A stretch of DNA of 64,000 bases from an uncultured Alteromonadaceae bacterium (GTDB lineage Bacteria > Pseudomonadota > Gammaproteobacteria > Enterobacterales > Alteromonadaceae). The translations under genes were made by a program, and so were the position numbers. The DNA is taken from positions 310,001-374,000 of the forward strand of contig CANLWS010000002.1 of the NCBI GenBank assembly GCA_947494925.1. The letters are read 5' to 3'. The notes below the pieces were generated by a model. That model was not told the DNA's origin. It did no database searches and worked only from the letters and a program-made list of their open reading frames with translations. Shown piece after piece: positions 16,899-26,167 of this stretch (within the stretch, counting starts at the first letter, position 1; each line of letters opens with the position of its first letter).

Positions 16899-18065
16899 TT
16901 AAATCCCCATTGCATATTTCATTACCTGAATCTTGAGAGGCCCTGACTTATCTGCGATCGTGAGACCGATATTTCTCAGACCTGACAGGAGCGTGTTTTC
17001 GTTACTGAATAATTTATATAACCCGTCCATCGCGGTCATCATTAACAAGTTATCTTTTCTGCGTTGCTGTTGATACTCATTTAAACAGGTGGGATCAGAA
17101 ACCCTCAGTCCTTGTTGTAACATTTTTTCTACGCTATCGAGCAAAGCTGTGGCATCTTTAAAGCCAAGATTGACACCCTGACCTGCCAGCGGATTAATAG
17201 TGTGTGCTGCATCCCCTACCAAAACCAGAGAATCTTTTACATATTGATTGGCGTGCATACGGGTTAAAGGAAAACTCGCCGTTTCCAGCACGTCAAAATC
17301 GACCAGCTGCGGAGGAAAATGCGCCACGATGTGCTGTTTAAGCTGCACTGACTTGAGGCTCTTTAGATGTTTGATTTTCTCAGCACCTGCATACCAGACA
17401 AGTGATGCATAACCATCATACAAAGGTAAAAATGCCAAAGGCCCATCGGGTGTGAATTGTTGCCAGGTGATATCTTGTTGAGGTGCATGAGTTTTGATCA
17501 AAATTCCCATTGCATGCTGGGCATATTGCCATCCCTGAGTGCCGATCCCTGCAGCTTGTCTGATAAACGAATTAGCCCCATCTGCTGCCACAAGTAATTG
17601 TGCAGAAACTTTTTTCCCTCCTCCAAATTCAACCAATGGATGCTGGCCAAATTTCACATTCACAATCTTTTGTTCCGTTACCCATTGCACATTCTCAAAC
17701 TGAAGCAACGCTTTATGAATACCTAGTTGGATAAGGCGGTTTTCGACTATATGTCCCAAATGGGTTTGATGTATATCTTTCACATCAAAATCAGTCCTGC
17801 AATCAGGCCGTTCCCAGACAGAGAGCCGTCGATATGCGCAGGTTCGCATAGCCTGAATATGCTGCCAGGCGCCTAATTGATTGAGTAATTTTTCTGACTG
17901 TGCACTGATAGCAGACACCCTAATATCAGGCCCTTGTCCAGAATCAAAAGGTTTTGGCATATGGGGTTCGACAACACAGACCTTCAGTCCCAATTTAGCC
18001 ATCCCTAATGCGACAGCTGAACCTACCATGCCACCGCCCACAATACAGATATCTTGCTTATCCAA
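16899..18065 (-). CDS. ubiF: 2-octaprenyl-3-methyl-6-methoxy-1,4-benzoquinol hydroxylase (UbiF)
   Basis: This is an FAD-dependent aromatic hydroxylase of ubiquinone synthesis. The 388-aa protein has the dinucleotide-binding motif IVGGGMVGSAVALG near the N-terminus, the ADGANSFIRQAAGIGTQGWQ block, and the FAD-ribityl motif GDAAHTINPLAGQGVNLGF at about residues 285-305. Motif details (QQFTPDGPLAFLPLYDGYAS, FPLTRMHANQYV) fit E. coli UbiF better than UbiH, UbiI or VisC. It starts at TTG, preceded by AGAGGAC. In E. coli ubiF lies beside miaB, and here it is about 1.3 kb from miaB, supporting orthology. Confidence 0.88.
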   Translation of the reverse strand: MDKQDICIVGGGMVGSAVALGMAKLGLKVCVVEPHMPKPFDSGQGPDIRVSAISAQSEKLLNQLGAWQHIQAMRTCAYRRLSVWERPDCRTDFDVKDIHQTHLGHIVENRLIQLGIHKALLQFENVQWVTEQKIVNVKFGQHPLVEFGGGKKVSAQLLVAADGANSFIRQAAGIGTQGWQYAQHAMGILIKTHAPQQDITWQQFTPDGPLAFLPLYDGYASLVWYAGAEKIKHLKSLKSVQLKQHIVAHFPPQLVDFDVLETASFPLTRMHANQYVKDSLVLVGDAAHTINPLAGQGVNLGFKDATALLDSVEKMLQQGLRVSDPTCLNEYQQQRRKDNLLMMTAMDGLYKLFSNENTLLSGLRNIGLTIADKSGPLKIQVMKYAMGI

Positions 18066-18147
18066 TCCAGTCCTCTGACAATATAATTTGTGCTAACGTC
18101 ACTATCATACGAAAGTTTTTTTAACTTGTTTAAACTATTTCCCAATC

Positions 18148-18176
18148 TTTAACGACTTACTAAACGGTGATTTATA
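18148..18176 (+). promoter_or_regulatory. Possible promoter of an intergenic small RNA
   Basis: TTTAAC (18148-18153), a 17-bp spacer and TTTATA (18171-18176). Neither box is strong, but placement fits a transcript that starts near 18181 and ends at the terminator at 18304. Confidence 0.35.
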
Positions 18177-18180
18177 CAAA

Positions 18181-18304
18181 CCAAGTATTGAAATACTGGT
18201 CCGGATGCCTAGTGAACACTGGCTCAGTATAGGTGAATGACGTATTGGTATTGTCTCCCGTCACCCTTAACCGCCTTGGAAAGTGCTCCCGAGGCGGTTT
18301 TTTT
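18181..18304 (+). ncRNA. Candidate small RNA (or EamA-gene leader attenuator)
   Basis: A strong plus-strand terminator ends here although no plus-strand gene lies upstream; ubiF runs the other way. The about 124-nt segment folds plausibly into three parts. A 5' hairpin (CCAAGTAT, loop TGAA, ATACTGG) comes first. A middle hairpin pairs TGACG near 18237 with CGTCA near 18259. The terminator stem follows. A C/U-rich stretch (TGTCTCCCGTCACCC) could contact ribosome binding sites. It does not look like 6S, Spot 42, tmRNA or another RNA I know. The alternative is a premature-termination leader of the transporter gene 55 bp downstream. Confidence 0.45.
18269..18304 (+). terminator. Orphan rho-independent terminator between ubiF and the DMT gene
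   Basis: AACCGCCTTGG, loop AAAGTGCTC, CCGAGGCGGTT followed by seven T. It is directed on the plus strand only, since the opposite side lacks a T-run. Confidence 0.88.
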
Positions 18305-18359
18305 CTGCTTAATGGGTGTGCCTCTGTTAAGATCCCCTATTTACCAGTTTAAGTAAATA

Positions 18360-19208
18360 ATGCGTTCACCCATTCTTATTGGTGCAGTGTGCCTGATTCT
18401 AGCTGAATTCCTGTTTGCCGGAGTCGGGGCACTGGTAAAGTACTTAAGTGAATTTCTGTCCCAAAGCCAGTTGGTATTTTTCCGCAATTTTTTTGCCCTG
18501 CTGATCCTTCTCCCCTGGCTGATAAAAAACGGGCCAGCAGGTCTGAAGACAAACCACTTCGGTCTGCACATGTTCCGTTCGGTTACCGGACTAGTGGCCA
18601 TGTACTGTTTCTTTTACGTGCTGGCAAATATGCATCTGGCATCCGCGATGATGGCTCTTCTCACCGCTCCTTTTATCGTTCCACTGATTGCAAGGTTATG
18701 GCTAAAGGAGCGCATTACACTTATCACTTCAGCCGCCATGCTAATTGGTTTCATGGGTGTTGCGCTGGTACTGAAACCTAACTCGGGATCAGTAAATATT
18801 TTCATTGTTCTGGCACTGTTCTGCGCTTGTTTAGTTGCCATCAATAAATGCAGCATACGTAAGTTATCCAGTACCGAGCCTTCAGCGCGGATTGTGTTTT
18901 ACTTCACCGGTGTAGGGACAATTATTTCCTTTTTTCCCGTATTCTTTGATTGGCGCCAGATTGAGCTACAACATTGGTTATTAATAAGCCTAATGGGAGG
19001 GATGGCAGCTATTGGTCAATTGCTGATGACTAAGGCATTCCAACTCGCCTCTCCCGTGCAAATTGGCCTTCTGACCTATTCAAGCGTCATCTTCGCTGCG
19101 GTGCTGGGGTTTCATTTCTGGCAAGAGCCGGTATCGTCCGGTTTGCTGTTCGGCACCGTTTTGATAGTTGTTGCTGCAAACATGGCTTTACGGCAACGAT
19201 GGTTATAG
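18360..19208 (+). CDS. EamA/DMT-superfamily transporter (RhaT/YdcZ-like exporter)
   Basis: This is a 282-aa inner-membrane protein with about ten predicted helices arranged as two EamA repeats of about 140 residues. The first begins ILIGAVCLILAEFLFAGVGA. Typical repeat ends are ALLTAPFIVPLIARLWLKER and the matching YSSVIFAAVLGFHFWQEPVS. Members export metabolites such as amino acids; the substrate cannot be read. The ATG has a weak ribosome binding site. The orphan terminator 55 bp upstream may belong to its leader. Confidence 0.88.
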   Translation: MRSPILIGAVCLILAEFLFAGVGALVKYLSEFLSQSQLVFFRNFFALLILLPWLIKNGPAGLKTNHFGLHMFRSVTGLVAMYCFFYVLANMHLASAMMALLTAPFIVPLIARLWLKERITLITSAAMLIGFMGVALVLKPNSGSVNIFIVLALFCACLVAINKCSIRKLSSTEPSARIVFYFTGVGTIISFFPVFFDWRQIELQHWLLISLMGGMAAIGQLLMTKAFQLASPVQIGLLTYSSVIFAAVLGFHFWQEPVSSGLLFGTVLIVVAANMALRQRWL

Positions 19209-19372
19209 GACCTACTGACATGGCATACTTCCCTCTCAGATAAGAACAGTTCTGGTGTCCGGCCTAATTTAAGGATAAAATACGCGGTTCGTTTTTACCC
19301 TTGGCAATCTAGATTGTCCGGGGTCGGTTATTTTGCGGTATCAATCGATTTTTGGGTAGGCATTTAAGCACT

Positions 19373-20803
19373 ATGGGCAACAAGCTTTTTATTAAAACCT
19401 GGGGCTGTCAGATGAACGAGTATGACTCGGAGAAAATGGCAGATTTACTGGATTCAACGCATGGATTTGAAGCAGCTGCAGACGCAGAAGAAGCGGACGT
19501 AATCCTGCTCAATACCTGCTCGATAAGAGAAAAAGCTCAGGAAAAAGTATTTCACCAACTGGGGCGCTGGAAAAATCTTAAAAAAGACAAGCCGGAGCTC
19601 ATTATTGGTGTAGGTGGCTGCGTTGCATCTCAGGAAGGCGACACTATCCGCCAACGTGCGCCTTTTGTTGATATTGTATTCGGTCCACAAACGCTGCACC
19701 GATTGCCCGAAATGATCAACCAGGTTAAAGGTGGCAGCTCTTCAGTTGTAGATGTCAGTTTCCCTGAAATCGAAAAGTTTGACCGTCTGCCTGAACCTCG
19801 TGCAGACGGGCCAAGTGCTTTTGTCTCTATCATGGAAGGTTGTTCGAAATATTGTACTTTTTGCGTAGTTCCTTACACCCGTGGTGAAGAAGTTAGTCGT
19901 CCTGTGGATGATGTTTTGTTTGAAGTGGCACAACTTGCTGAACAAGGTGTGCGCGAAGTTAACCTTCTCGGTCAGAACGTGAATGCATTCAGAGGGCCTC
20001 ATCATGACGGCGCAGTCTGCACTTTTGCTGAACTTCTTGAGTTAGTAGCTTCAATCGATGGTATCGACAGGATACGCTACACCACCTCGCATCCTGTTGA
20101 ATTTACGGACGATATAATCGATGCGTACGCCAGTATTCCGGAATTAGTCGATCACCTGCATTTGCCGGTACAGTCAGGTTCAGACCGTGTATTGAATCTG
20201 ATGAAACGCGGTCACACGGCGATAGAATATAAATCAAAAATTCGCCGTTTAAAGAAAGTACGTCCTAATTTGTGTATGTCTTCCGATTTTATCATTGGCT
20301 TCCCCGGTGAATCAGATGCCGATTTTGAAGCGACAATGGACCTGATTAAGGCTATTGATTTTGATTTAAGCTTCAGTTTTATTTACAGCGCTAGGCCTGG
20401 TACACCTGCAGCCGATTTACCTGATGATGTCAGCGAAGACGCTAAGAAACAGCGCTTATACATTCTACAGCAACGAATAAATCAGCAAGCACTAAGTATT
20501 GCCCGTAACATGCTCGAAACCCATCAGCGCATCTTAGTGGAAGGACCGTCGAAGAAAAACCCGATGGAGTTATCCGGACGTACTGAAAATAACAGAGTGG
20601 TTAATTTTGAAGGCTCACCCGATATGATCGGAGAATTTGTTGATGTACTCATCACCGATGTTTTTGCCAATTCGTTACGTGGAGAAGTCGTCCGTCGCGA
20701 AGCAGACATGGGCTTACGAGTTAGTGTTGCCCCAGAAGCCATACTTGCAAAACAATCTAATCAGATAGACGAATTGGGTGTGACTCAATTCGTTCCGCAA
20801 TAA
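19373..20803 (+). CDS. miaB: tRNA-2-methylthio-N6-dimethylallyladenosine synthase
   Basis: MiaB is a radical-SAM methylthiotransferase that completes ms2i6A37 in tRNAs reading UNN codons. It uses two [4Fe-4S] clusters. The 476-aa protein begins [20 protein letters not shown]. The auxiliary-cluster cysteines sit in [15 protein letters not shown] and VGGCVAS, and the radical-SAM motif [15 protein letters not shown] lies at about residues 155-170. A TRAM domain forms the C-terminus. I choose ATG 19373 over the TTG at 19352 because the family N-terminus starts there. It heads the miaB-phoH-ybeY-corC-lnt operon. Confidence 0.97.
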   Translation: MGNKLFIKTWGCQMNEYDSEKMADLLDSTHGFEAAADAEEADVILLNTCSIREKAQEKVFHQLGRWKNLKKDKPELIIGVGGCVASQEGDTIRQRAPFVDIVFGPQTLHRLPEMINQVKGGSSSVVDVSFPEIEKFDRLPEPRADGPSAFVSIMEGCSKYCTFCVVPYTRGEEVSRPVDDVLFEVAQLAEQGVREVNLLGQNVNAFRGPHHDGAVCTFAELLELVASIDGIDRIRYTTSHPVEFTDDIIDAYASIPELVDHLHLPVQSGSDRVLNLMKRGHTAIEYKSKIRRLKKVRPNLCMSSDFIIGFPGESDADFEATMDLIKAIDFDLSFSFIYSARPGTPAADLPDDVSEDAKKQRLYILQQRINQQALSIARNMLETHQRILVEGPSKKNPMELSGRTENNRVVNFEGSPDMIGEFVDVLITDVFANSLRGEVVRREADMGLRVSVAPEAILAKQSNQIDELGVTQFVPQ

Positions 20804-20813
20804 CATTAAGTGA

Positions 20814-21878
20814 GTGTCATTTTTGAGTACATTAGTCAGCAACGAACTACAATTAGAACCTTCCGATAACAAGCGTCTCTCAAGCCTTTGCGGTCCGTTT
20901 GATGACAATATCAAACAAATAGAGCGACGCCTTGGTGTTGAGATCACCTATCGTAATAACGAATTTAAAGTATTGGGTGAACCTCAACAGGCTGGCGGTG
21001 TTGTTGAGTTACTTAAACTTCTGTACATCGAAACACAACCGGTGAAAGGCCAGATACCAATACTCGAACCTGATCAGGTTCACCTCGCCATTCAGGAAGT
21101 AAAATGCCTGGAGCGTGCAGAAGCTGGCCACTACGGTAAAGAAGTCCACATAAAAACCAAACGAGGTGTGATCAAACCTCGCAATCCAAATCAGTCACAA
21201 TATGTCAGCAACATTGTGAACCATGATATTACCTTTGGTGTGGGTCCGGCAGGAACAGGGAAAACCTATTTGGCTGTTGCCTGTGCTGTGGACGCATTGG
21301 AGCGTCAGGAAATAAGACGGATATTGTTGACTCGTCCCGCGGTAGAGGCTGGAGAGAAGTTAGGATTTCTACCTGGCGACCTCTCTCAGAAAGTTGACCC
21401 TTATCTGCGCCCCTTGTACGACGCTTTGTTTGAAATGCTTGGTTTTGAAAAAGTTGAAAAACTGATAGAAAGAAACGTGATTGAAGTGGCGCCCCTTGCG
21501 TACATGCGAGGCCGCACACTGAATGATGCGTTCATTATCCTGGACGAGAGTCAAAATACCACAGTGGAACAAATGAAAATGTTCCTTACCCGTATTGGCT
21601 TCAATTCAAAAGCGGTTATCACCGGCGACATAACTCAAGTAGATCTTCCGAGAGGAGTCAGGTCTGGTTTGCGTCAAACAATTGAAGTGCTCAAGGATGT
21701 GAGCGATTTATCTTTTAATTTCTTCAATGCTAATGATGTCGTCAGACATCCCGTCGTTGCTCGCATTGTCCGTGCATATGAGGAATATGAATCAGAACAG
21801 GAAAAAGTCCGTGCTGCCAAAAAAGCTGCGCAACAACTGGCTGCAGATTCTCCCAAGGATGAAAGTGGCGACAAGTGA
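20814..21878 (+). CDS. ybeZ: PhoH-family ATPase YbeZ
   Basis: This 354-aa protein has a PhoH P-loop domain: Walker [19 protein letters not shown] and Walker [18 protein letters not shown]. The N-terminal extension resembles a KH-like RNA-binding region. YbeZ works beside YbeY in RNA quality control and ribosome maturation. The GTG start at 20814 is 10 bp after miaB; TTG at 20823 is an alternative. The stop overlaps the start of ybeY, so the two are translationally coupled. Confidence 0.95.
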   Translation: MSFLSTLVSNELQLEPSDNKRLSSLCGPFDDNIKQIERRLGVEITYRNNEFKVLGEPQQAGGVVELLKLLYIETQPVKGQIPILEPDQVHLAIQEVKCLERAEAGHYGKEVHIKTKRGVIKPRNPNQSQYVSNIVNHDITFGVGPAGTGKTYLAVACAVDALERQEIRRILLTRPAVEAGEKLGFLPGDLSQKVDPYLRPLYDALFEMLGFEKVEKLIERNVIEVAPLAYMRGRTLNDAFIILDESQNTTVEQMKMFLTRIGFNSKAVITGDITQVDLPRGVRSGLRQTIEVLKDVSDLSFNFFNANDVVRHPVVARIVRAYEEYESEQEKVRAAKKAAQQLAADSPKDESGDK

Positions 21879-22333
21879 GCGTTTTACTCGATCTCCAACT
21901 AGCCTGCCAAAATTCAGATATTCCGACTCATGAGCAGATCCAGATGTGTCTTGATAGCGTATTGGAACATCAGGAACTGGGTGAACAGGAAATCACTGTA
22001 CGCATAGTGGATAAAGGCGAGAGTCAACGTCTTAACAGTGAATACCGTGACAAAAACAAACCCACCAATGTTTTATCTTTCCCGTTTGAAGCTCCCCCGG
22101 GCATAGAGTTGGATTTACTTGGTGATTTGGTGATTTGTGCCGATATAGTATCGCAGGAAGCACAACAACAAAATAAGTCTGCATTGCATCACTGGTATCA
22201 CATGTTGGTGCATGGTAGCTTGCATTTAATGGGGTTTGACCACATTAAAGATCATGAGGCAGATCAAATGGAAGCTCTTGAGATTGCCATTTTGGCAAAA
22301 ATAGGCGTTGACGACCCCTATCAAGTTATTTAA
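21875..22333 (+). CDS. ybeY: Endoribonuclease YbeY (16S rRNA maturation)
   Basis: YbeY is a zinc-dependent single-strand endoribonuclease needed for 16S rRNA 3'-end maturation and 70S quality control. The 152-aa protein carries the metal-binding H-x3-H-x5-H signature in [20 protein letters not shown]. It begins with GTG inside the GTGA overlap with ybeZ. The length and operon position are standard. Confidence 0.97.
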   Translation: MSVLLDLQLACQNSDIPTHEQIQMCLDSVLEHQELGEQEITVRIVDKGESQRLNSEYRDKNKPTNVLSFPFEAPPGIELDLLGDLVICADIVSQEAQQQNKSALHHWYHMLVHGSLHLMGFDHIKDHEADQMEALEIAILAKIGVDDPYQVI

Positions 22334-22366
22334 AGATAGTATTCCGAAGGAACCAAAATACATATT

Positions 22367-23224
22367 ATGAGCGAAGAAAACCCGCACTCTACTAGCGGTT
22401 CTCCAAATAAGAGTTGGTTGGACAAAATTGTCCAGACTTTTACAGGAGAGCCGAAAAACAAAGAAGAACTGGTTGAAGTTATTTCTGAAGCGCAAGCAAA
22501 CGAAGTAATAGATCCACAGACCAGAGAAATGATCGAAGGCGTCATGGAAGTGAATGAAATGCGCGTTCGGGACATCATGATTCCTCGTGCTCAGATGATC
22601 ACCATAGACGTGGAAGAAAGTGTTGAACAGTTCTTACCCATCATGTTGGAGTCTGCACACTCACGTTTCCCGGTGATAAGTGAAGATAAAGACCACATTG
22701 AAGGCATTCTTCTGGCGAAAGATCTGCTTGAATATGCCTTCATACCTGGCAAAGAGTTTCTCCTCAAAGATGTCCTTCGCCCAGCTATAATTGTACCGGA
22801 GAGTAAACGCGTTGATGTTTTGCTAAAAGAATTCAGACAACAGCGTTATCACATGGCAATTGTTGTTGATGAATATGGTGGCGTTTCCGGATTAGTAACC
22901 ATTGAAGATATTCTGGAACTTATCGTCGGTGAAATAGAAGACGAGCATGATGTTGAAGAAAATGACTCTGAAGATATTCGACCACTTAATAAACACACCT
23001 ATTCAGTTAAGGCACTGACACCCTTAGAAGATTTTAACCAGTTTTTTGAAACCAACTATGATCTGGAAGAAGCCGATACCATAGGTGGTATTGTTCTCAA
23101 AGCATTCGGTCATATGCCCATGACGGATGAAGAGGTGAACATCGACGGGTTGGTGTTTAAAATAACCAATTCCGACAAGCGACGACTAGTTCAGCTTAAA
23201 GTTGTACTGCCTGAAACGGACTAA
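22367..23224 (+). CDS. corC: CorC/YbeX CBS-domain protein (magnesium/cobalt homeostasis)
   Basis: This 285-aa cytoplasmic protein has two CBS domains (about residues 65-190; RVRDIMIPRAQMITID and YHMAIVVDEYGGVSGLVTIE) and a C-terminal CorC_HlyC domain (about 205-282). It is also called YbeX and has been linked to Mg2+/Co2+ efflux and, more recently, to ribosome metabolism. Between the small linker and lnt it keeps the canonical operon order. ATG is preceded by GAAGGAACC. Confidence 0.93.
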   Translation: MSEENPHSTSGSPNKSWLDKIVQTFTGEPKNKEELVEVISEAQANEVIDPQTREMIEGVMEVNEMRVRDIMIPRAQMITIDVEESVEQFLPIMLESAHSRFPVISEDKDHIEGILLAKDLLEYAFIPGKEFLLKDVLRPAIIVPESKRVDVLLKEFRQQRYHMAIVVDEYGGVSGLVTIEDILELIVGEIEDEHDVEENDSEDIRPLNKHTYSVKALTPLEDFNQFFETNYDLEEADTIGGIVLKAFGHMPMTDEEVNIDGLVFKITNSDKRRLVQLKVVLPETD

Positions 23225-23230
23225 TTCACG

Positions 23231-24748
23231 CTGAAGTCGCTCATTACCCCATTAGTCACATTGCTTGCAGGTGCTTCATTGACACTTGCTTATGCACCTT
23301 TCTCGATTTGGCCTATCGTTCTGTTGGGCGTGACATTATTTTTATTTAACCTGATCAACAACACCCCCAAACAAGCTAAATTTATTGGATTCTGGTTTGG
23401 ATTGGGTTGGTTTGGTGCCGGCCTATCCTGGGTGCACGTCAGTATCGCTGATTTCGGTGGCCTACCACTCATAGGCTCTGTTGGTTTAATGCTACTACTT
23501 TGCGCCTACCTGGCCATTTATCCTGCGTTAGCGGCTCACTTTTTGAAAAAGTATTTTCAACCTCATTACTGGCCACTTGCCCTGCCCTTCATTTGGTTGT
23601 TCACTGAGTGGCTTCGCAGCTGGTTGTTCACTGGCTTTCCTTGGTTGTCCCTGGGTTACAGCCAGATAAACTCGCCCCTGTCCGGTTGGATGCCTATACT
23701 AGGCGAGTTTGGGGTAAGTGCATTGTTGATTTGCACCTGCGCAGTGATTGCCACAGGGATCGTCAGCAAGAAAGGACGTAATACCGCTCTCGTTGTTTTA
23801 GTGTTGTTTGCCGGTGGCTGGGTTCTCAATCAACAGCAGTGGGTTTCTGAGACTGGTGAAAAGACTCGAATTGCCATGGTACAGGGCAACATCAAACAGG
23901 AACTGCGTTGGGTGCCAGAGCAAGATTGGCCAACCATGCAAAAGTATCTGAAAATCACAGAAAAACATTGGGATAACGATTTAATTATCTGGCCTGAAGC
24001 GGCAGTACCAAAACTCGAACCCACTGTTGTCGACTTTTTGGGCGACCTGGATAGGACAGCTGCCAAGAATCAAGTGGGTTTGATTACCGGCATAGTCAAT
24101 TATAATTTTGAGACTCGACAAGCTTTTAACAACCTGATTGGGCTCGGTTTGAAAGATTCCGGCGATACTCAGGGACACTATCGCTATCTGCATGCCAACC
24201 GTTTTTCCAAGCACCACTTACTACCCATTGGGGAGGTGATCCCATTTGAGGACTGGTTAAGAGGTCTGGCTCCGATTTTCGATTTACCCATGTCTTCATT
24301 TACTCGTGGTGACTTTCAACAACCCAATTTGATGGCTAACGGACTCCATCTAGCGCCCGCAATTTGTTTCGAAATTGCCTTCCCACGACAAATTGGTGCG
24401 AATCTCTATGAGCACACTGATTTTATTATCACGGTGAGTAACGATGCATGGTTCGGCAATTCACATGGACCAGCACAACATCTGGAAATCGCCCAGGTGC
24501 GGGCCAAAGAATTTGGTTTACCGGTATTACGTGCTACTAACACAGGGATCACTGCATTTATTGATCACAGAGGCCATATCCAGAGCCGGCTTCCGCAGTT
24601 TCGAGCAAGTGTTCTAACTGACGAAATTGCCAGAGTCATTGGCAAAACGCCATATCGACGTTTTGGCGATCTGACGATCTGGCTTTTGAGCCTTATTGGC
24701 ATTGGGATTGCCCTATACTTGCGCAGAAAAACGCTTCCTATCAAATAG
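23231..24748 (+). CDS. lnt: Apolipoprotein N-acyltransferase
   Basis: Lnt adds the third acyl chain to lipoproteins in the inner membrane. About seven hydrophobic helices surround a nitrilase-like periplasmic domain. The catalytic Glu lies in IIWPEAAVPKLE and the Cys in APAICFEIAFPRQ. The frame opens right after the corC stop in the same phase. No ATG or GTG exists before the conserved region. Candidate starts are CTG 23231 (then KSLITPLVTLLAGAS), ATT 23243 and TTG 23261, the last giving a truncated first helix. I use CTG because it yields a full-length N-terminus. This is the last gene of the operon. Confidence 0.9.
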   Translation: MKSLITPLVTLLAGASLTLAYAPFSIWPIVLLGVTLFLFNLINNTPKQAKFIGFWFGLGWFGAGLSWVHVSIADFGGLPLIGSVGLMLLLCAYLAIYPALAAHFLKKYFQPHYWPLALPFIWLFTEWLRSWLFTGFPWLSLGYSQINSPLSGWMPILGEFGVSALLICTCAVIATGIVSKKGRNTALVVLVLFAGGWVLNQQQWVSETGEKTRIAMVQGNIKQELRWVPEQDWPTMQKYLKITEKHWDNDLIIWPEAAVPKLEPTVVDFLGDLDRTAAKNQVGLITGIVNYNFETRQAFNNLIGLGLKDSGDTQGHYRYLHANRFSKHHLLPIGEVIPFEDWLRGLAPIFDLPMSSFTRGDFQQPNLMANGLHLAPAICFEIAFPRQIGANLYEHTDFIITVSNDAWFGNSHGPAQHLEIAQVRAKEFGLPVLRATNTGITAFIDHRGHIQSRLPQFRASVLTDEIARVIGKTPYRRFGDLTIWLLSLIGIGIALYLRRKTLPIK

Positions 24749-24753
24749 GAAGC
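24733..24753. repeat. Hairpin overlapping the lnt stop codon
   Basis: GCTTCCTA, loop TCAAA, TAGGAAGC. The arms pair perfectly and the second arm contains the lnt TAG stop. On the minus strand it is followed by GTTTTTC, so it is a terminator in that direction, although no minus-strand gene points at it. On the plus strand it may protect the mRNA end. Confidence 0.6.
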
Positions 24754-24855
24754 CCCAACTCGGGTTAAATTAAAACAATACTTTCCATCTAAACTATTGC
24801 TTTATTGCAAGAAAATTTTATGCTGGTTCGACCTAATCCAATACAGCGCAAAATA

Positions 24856-26124
24856 ATGAAACTGAAATATCTCACTTCGTTAATGGTACTTATTACACCA
24901 CTGGCAGCCCTGGCTGATGTTCTGGTCATTACTGCCGACAGGCTTGTCGATGTGGAAGCCGGCAAACTGATTAATAATCCGATGGTGATTGTCGAAGACA
25001 ATAAAATCGCTCAGATAGGCGAACAAGGCAAACTGGACACGCCAGCAGGTGCCAAGGTGATCAAACTTGAAGGTCAGACAATTCTACCTGGGCTAATGGA
25101 TATGCATGTCCACTTAACTGGCGACGCCGATATGCATGGTTATAAAAGACTGGCTGTCTCTTTACCCAGAAGCGCGATTTACGGCGTGAAAAACGCCAGG
25201 AAAACATTGATGGCTGGCTTTACCACAGCAAGAAACGTAGGAGCAGCAGGGTATGCTGATGTGGCATTGCGAGATGCAATCAATGATGGGGACGTTATCG
25301 GCCCTCGCTTGTTTGTATCGGGCCCTTCACTTGGAGTCACCGGCGGCCATTGTGACAACAACCTTCTACCATTTGATTACAAGGTAAAAAGTGACGGTGT
25401 CGCTGATGGCCCATGGGCTGTGCGAGAAAAAGTTCGCCAGAACATCAAATATGGTGCAGACGTTATCAAATTCTGCGCAACAGGTGGTGTGTTATCAAAA
25501 GGCACCAAAGTAGGTGTTCAGCAATACAGTCAGGAAGAAATGAATGCACTGGTGACTGAAGCAAAACTGCGCGGCCTGACGGTTGCGGCTCATGCACATG
25601 GAACAGATGGTATAAAAGCTGCGATTAAAGCAGGTGTGACTTCTGTGGAACATGCCAGCTTTCTAGACAAAGAAGCGATCAAGATGGCTAAAAAGGCCGG
25701 AACCTATTTCTCTATGGATATCTATAATACCGAGTACATTTTAGGTGAGGGAGAAAAAGCCGGAATTTTGCCTGAAAGCTTAGACAAAGAAAGAGTTGTA
25801 GGCGGTAAACAACGGGCTAGCTTCAGCCAGGCAGTAAAAGCGGGTGTAAAAATGGTGTTTGGTTCAGATGCAGGGGTTTACCCTCATGGCGATAACGGCA
25901 ACCAGTTTACGCGAATGGTGAAGTTTGGGATGACACCTATGCAGGCCATTCAGGCTGCCACAATTAACCCGGCCACTATGCTAAAACAGCAAGACAAAAC
26001 TGGCAGTATCAGAGTGGGTAAACTAGCAGATATCATTTCTGTAAAAGGCAATCCCTTGCAAGATATCTCCACGCTGGAAAACGTCATTACGGTTATTAAA
26101 GACGGTCAAATTGTTAAGCAGTAA
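24856..26124 (+). CDS. Secreted metal-dependent amidohydrolase (imidazolonepropionase/prolidase-like)
   Basis: From ATG 24856 this is a 422-aa protein with a signal peptide (KLKYLTSLMVLITPLAALA), so it acts in the periplasm. It has the amidohydrolase TIM-barrel fold. The metal-site HxH lies in GLMDMHVHLTG, a Lys ligand candidate in ADVIKFCATGG, further His in VAAHAHGTDG and VEHASF, and the Asp in FGSDAGVYPHG. Relatives include secreted Xaa-Pro dipeptidases and Sgx-type amidohydrolases. An ATG at 24820 would add an unlikely N-terminal tail. The exact substrate, perhaps a dipeptide, is not known. Confidence 0.88.
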   Translation: MKLKYLTSLMVLITPLAALADVLVITADRLVDVEAGKLINNPMVIVEDNKIAQIGEQGKLDTPAGAKVIKLEGQTILPGLMDMHVHLTGDADMHGYKRLAVSLPRSAIYGVKNARKTLMAGFTTARNVGAAGYADVALRDAINDGDVIGPRLFVSGPSLGVTGGHCDNNLLPFDYKVKSDGVADGPWAVREKVRQNIKYGADVIKFCATGGVLSKGTKVGVQQYSQEEMNALVTEAKLRGLTVAAHAHGTDGIKAAIKAGVTSVEHASFLDKEAIKMAKKAGTYFSMDIYNTEYILGEGEKAGILPESLDKERVVGGKQRASFSQAVKAGVKMVFGSDAGVYPHGDNGNQFTRMVKFGMTPMQAIQAATINPATMLKQQDKTGSIRVGKLADIISVKGNPLQDISTLENVITVIKDGQIVKQ

Positions 26125-26142
26125 GCCCTTTTATCCGATTTC

Positions 26143-26167
26143 GGGTGCCGTCTAGGCACCCTGTTTC
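26143..26167 (+). terminator. Terminator at convergent gene ends
   Basis: GGGTGCC, loop GTCTA, GGCACCC followed by TGTTTCTG. It follows the amidohydrolase stop by 19 bp, and its stem contains the stop codon of the minus-strand DMT gene. Confidence 0.7.
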
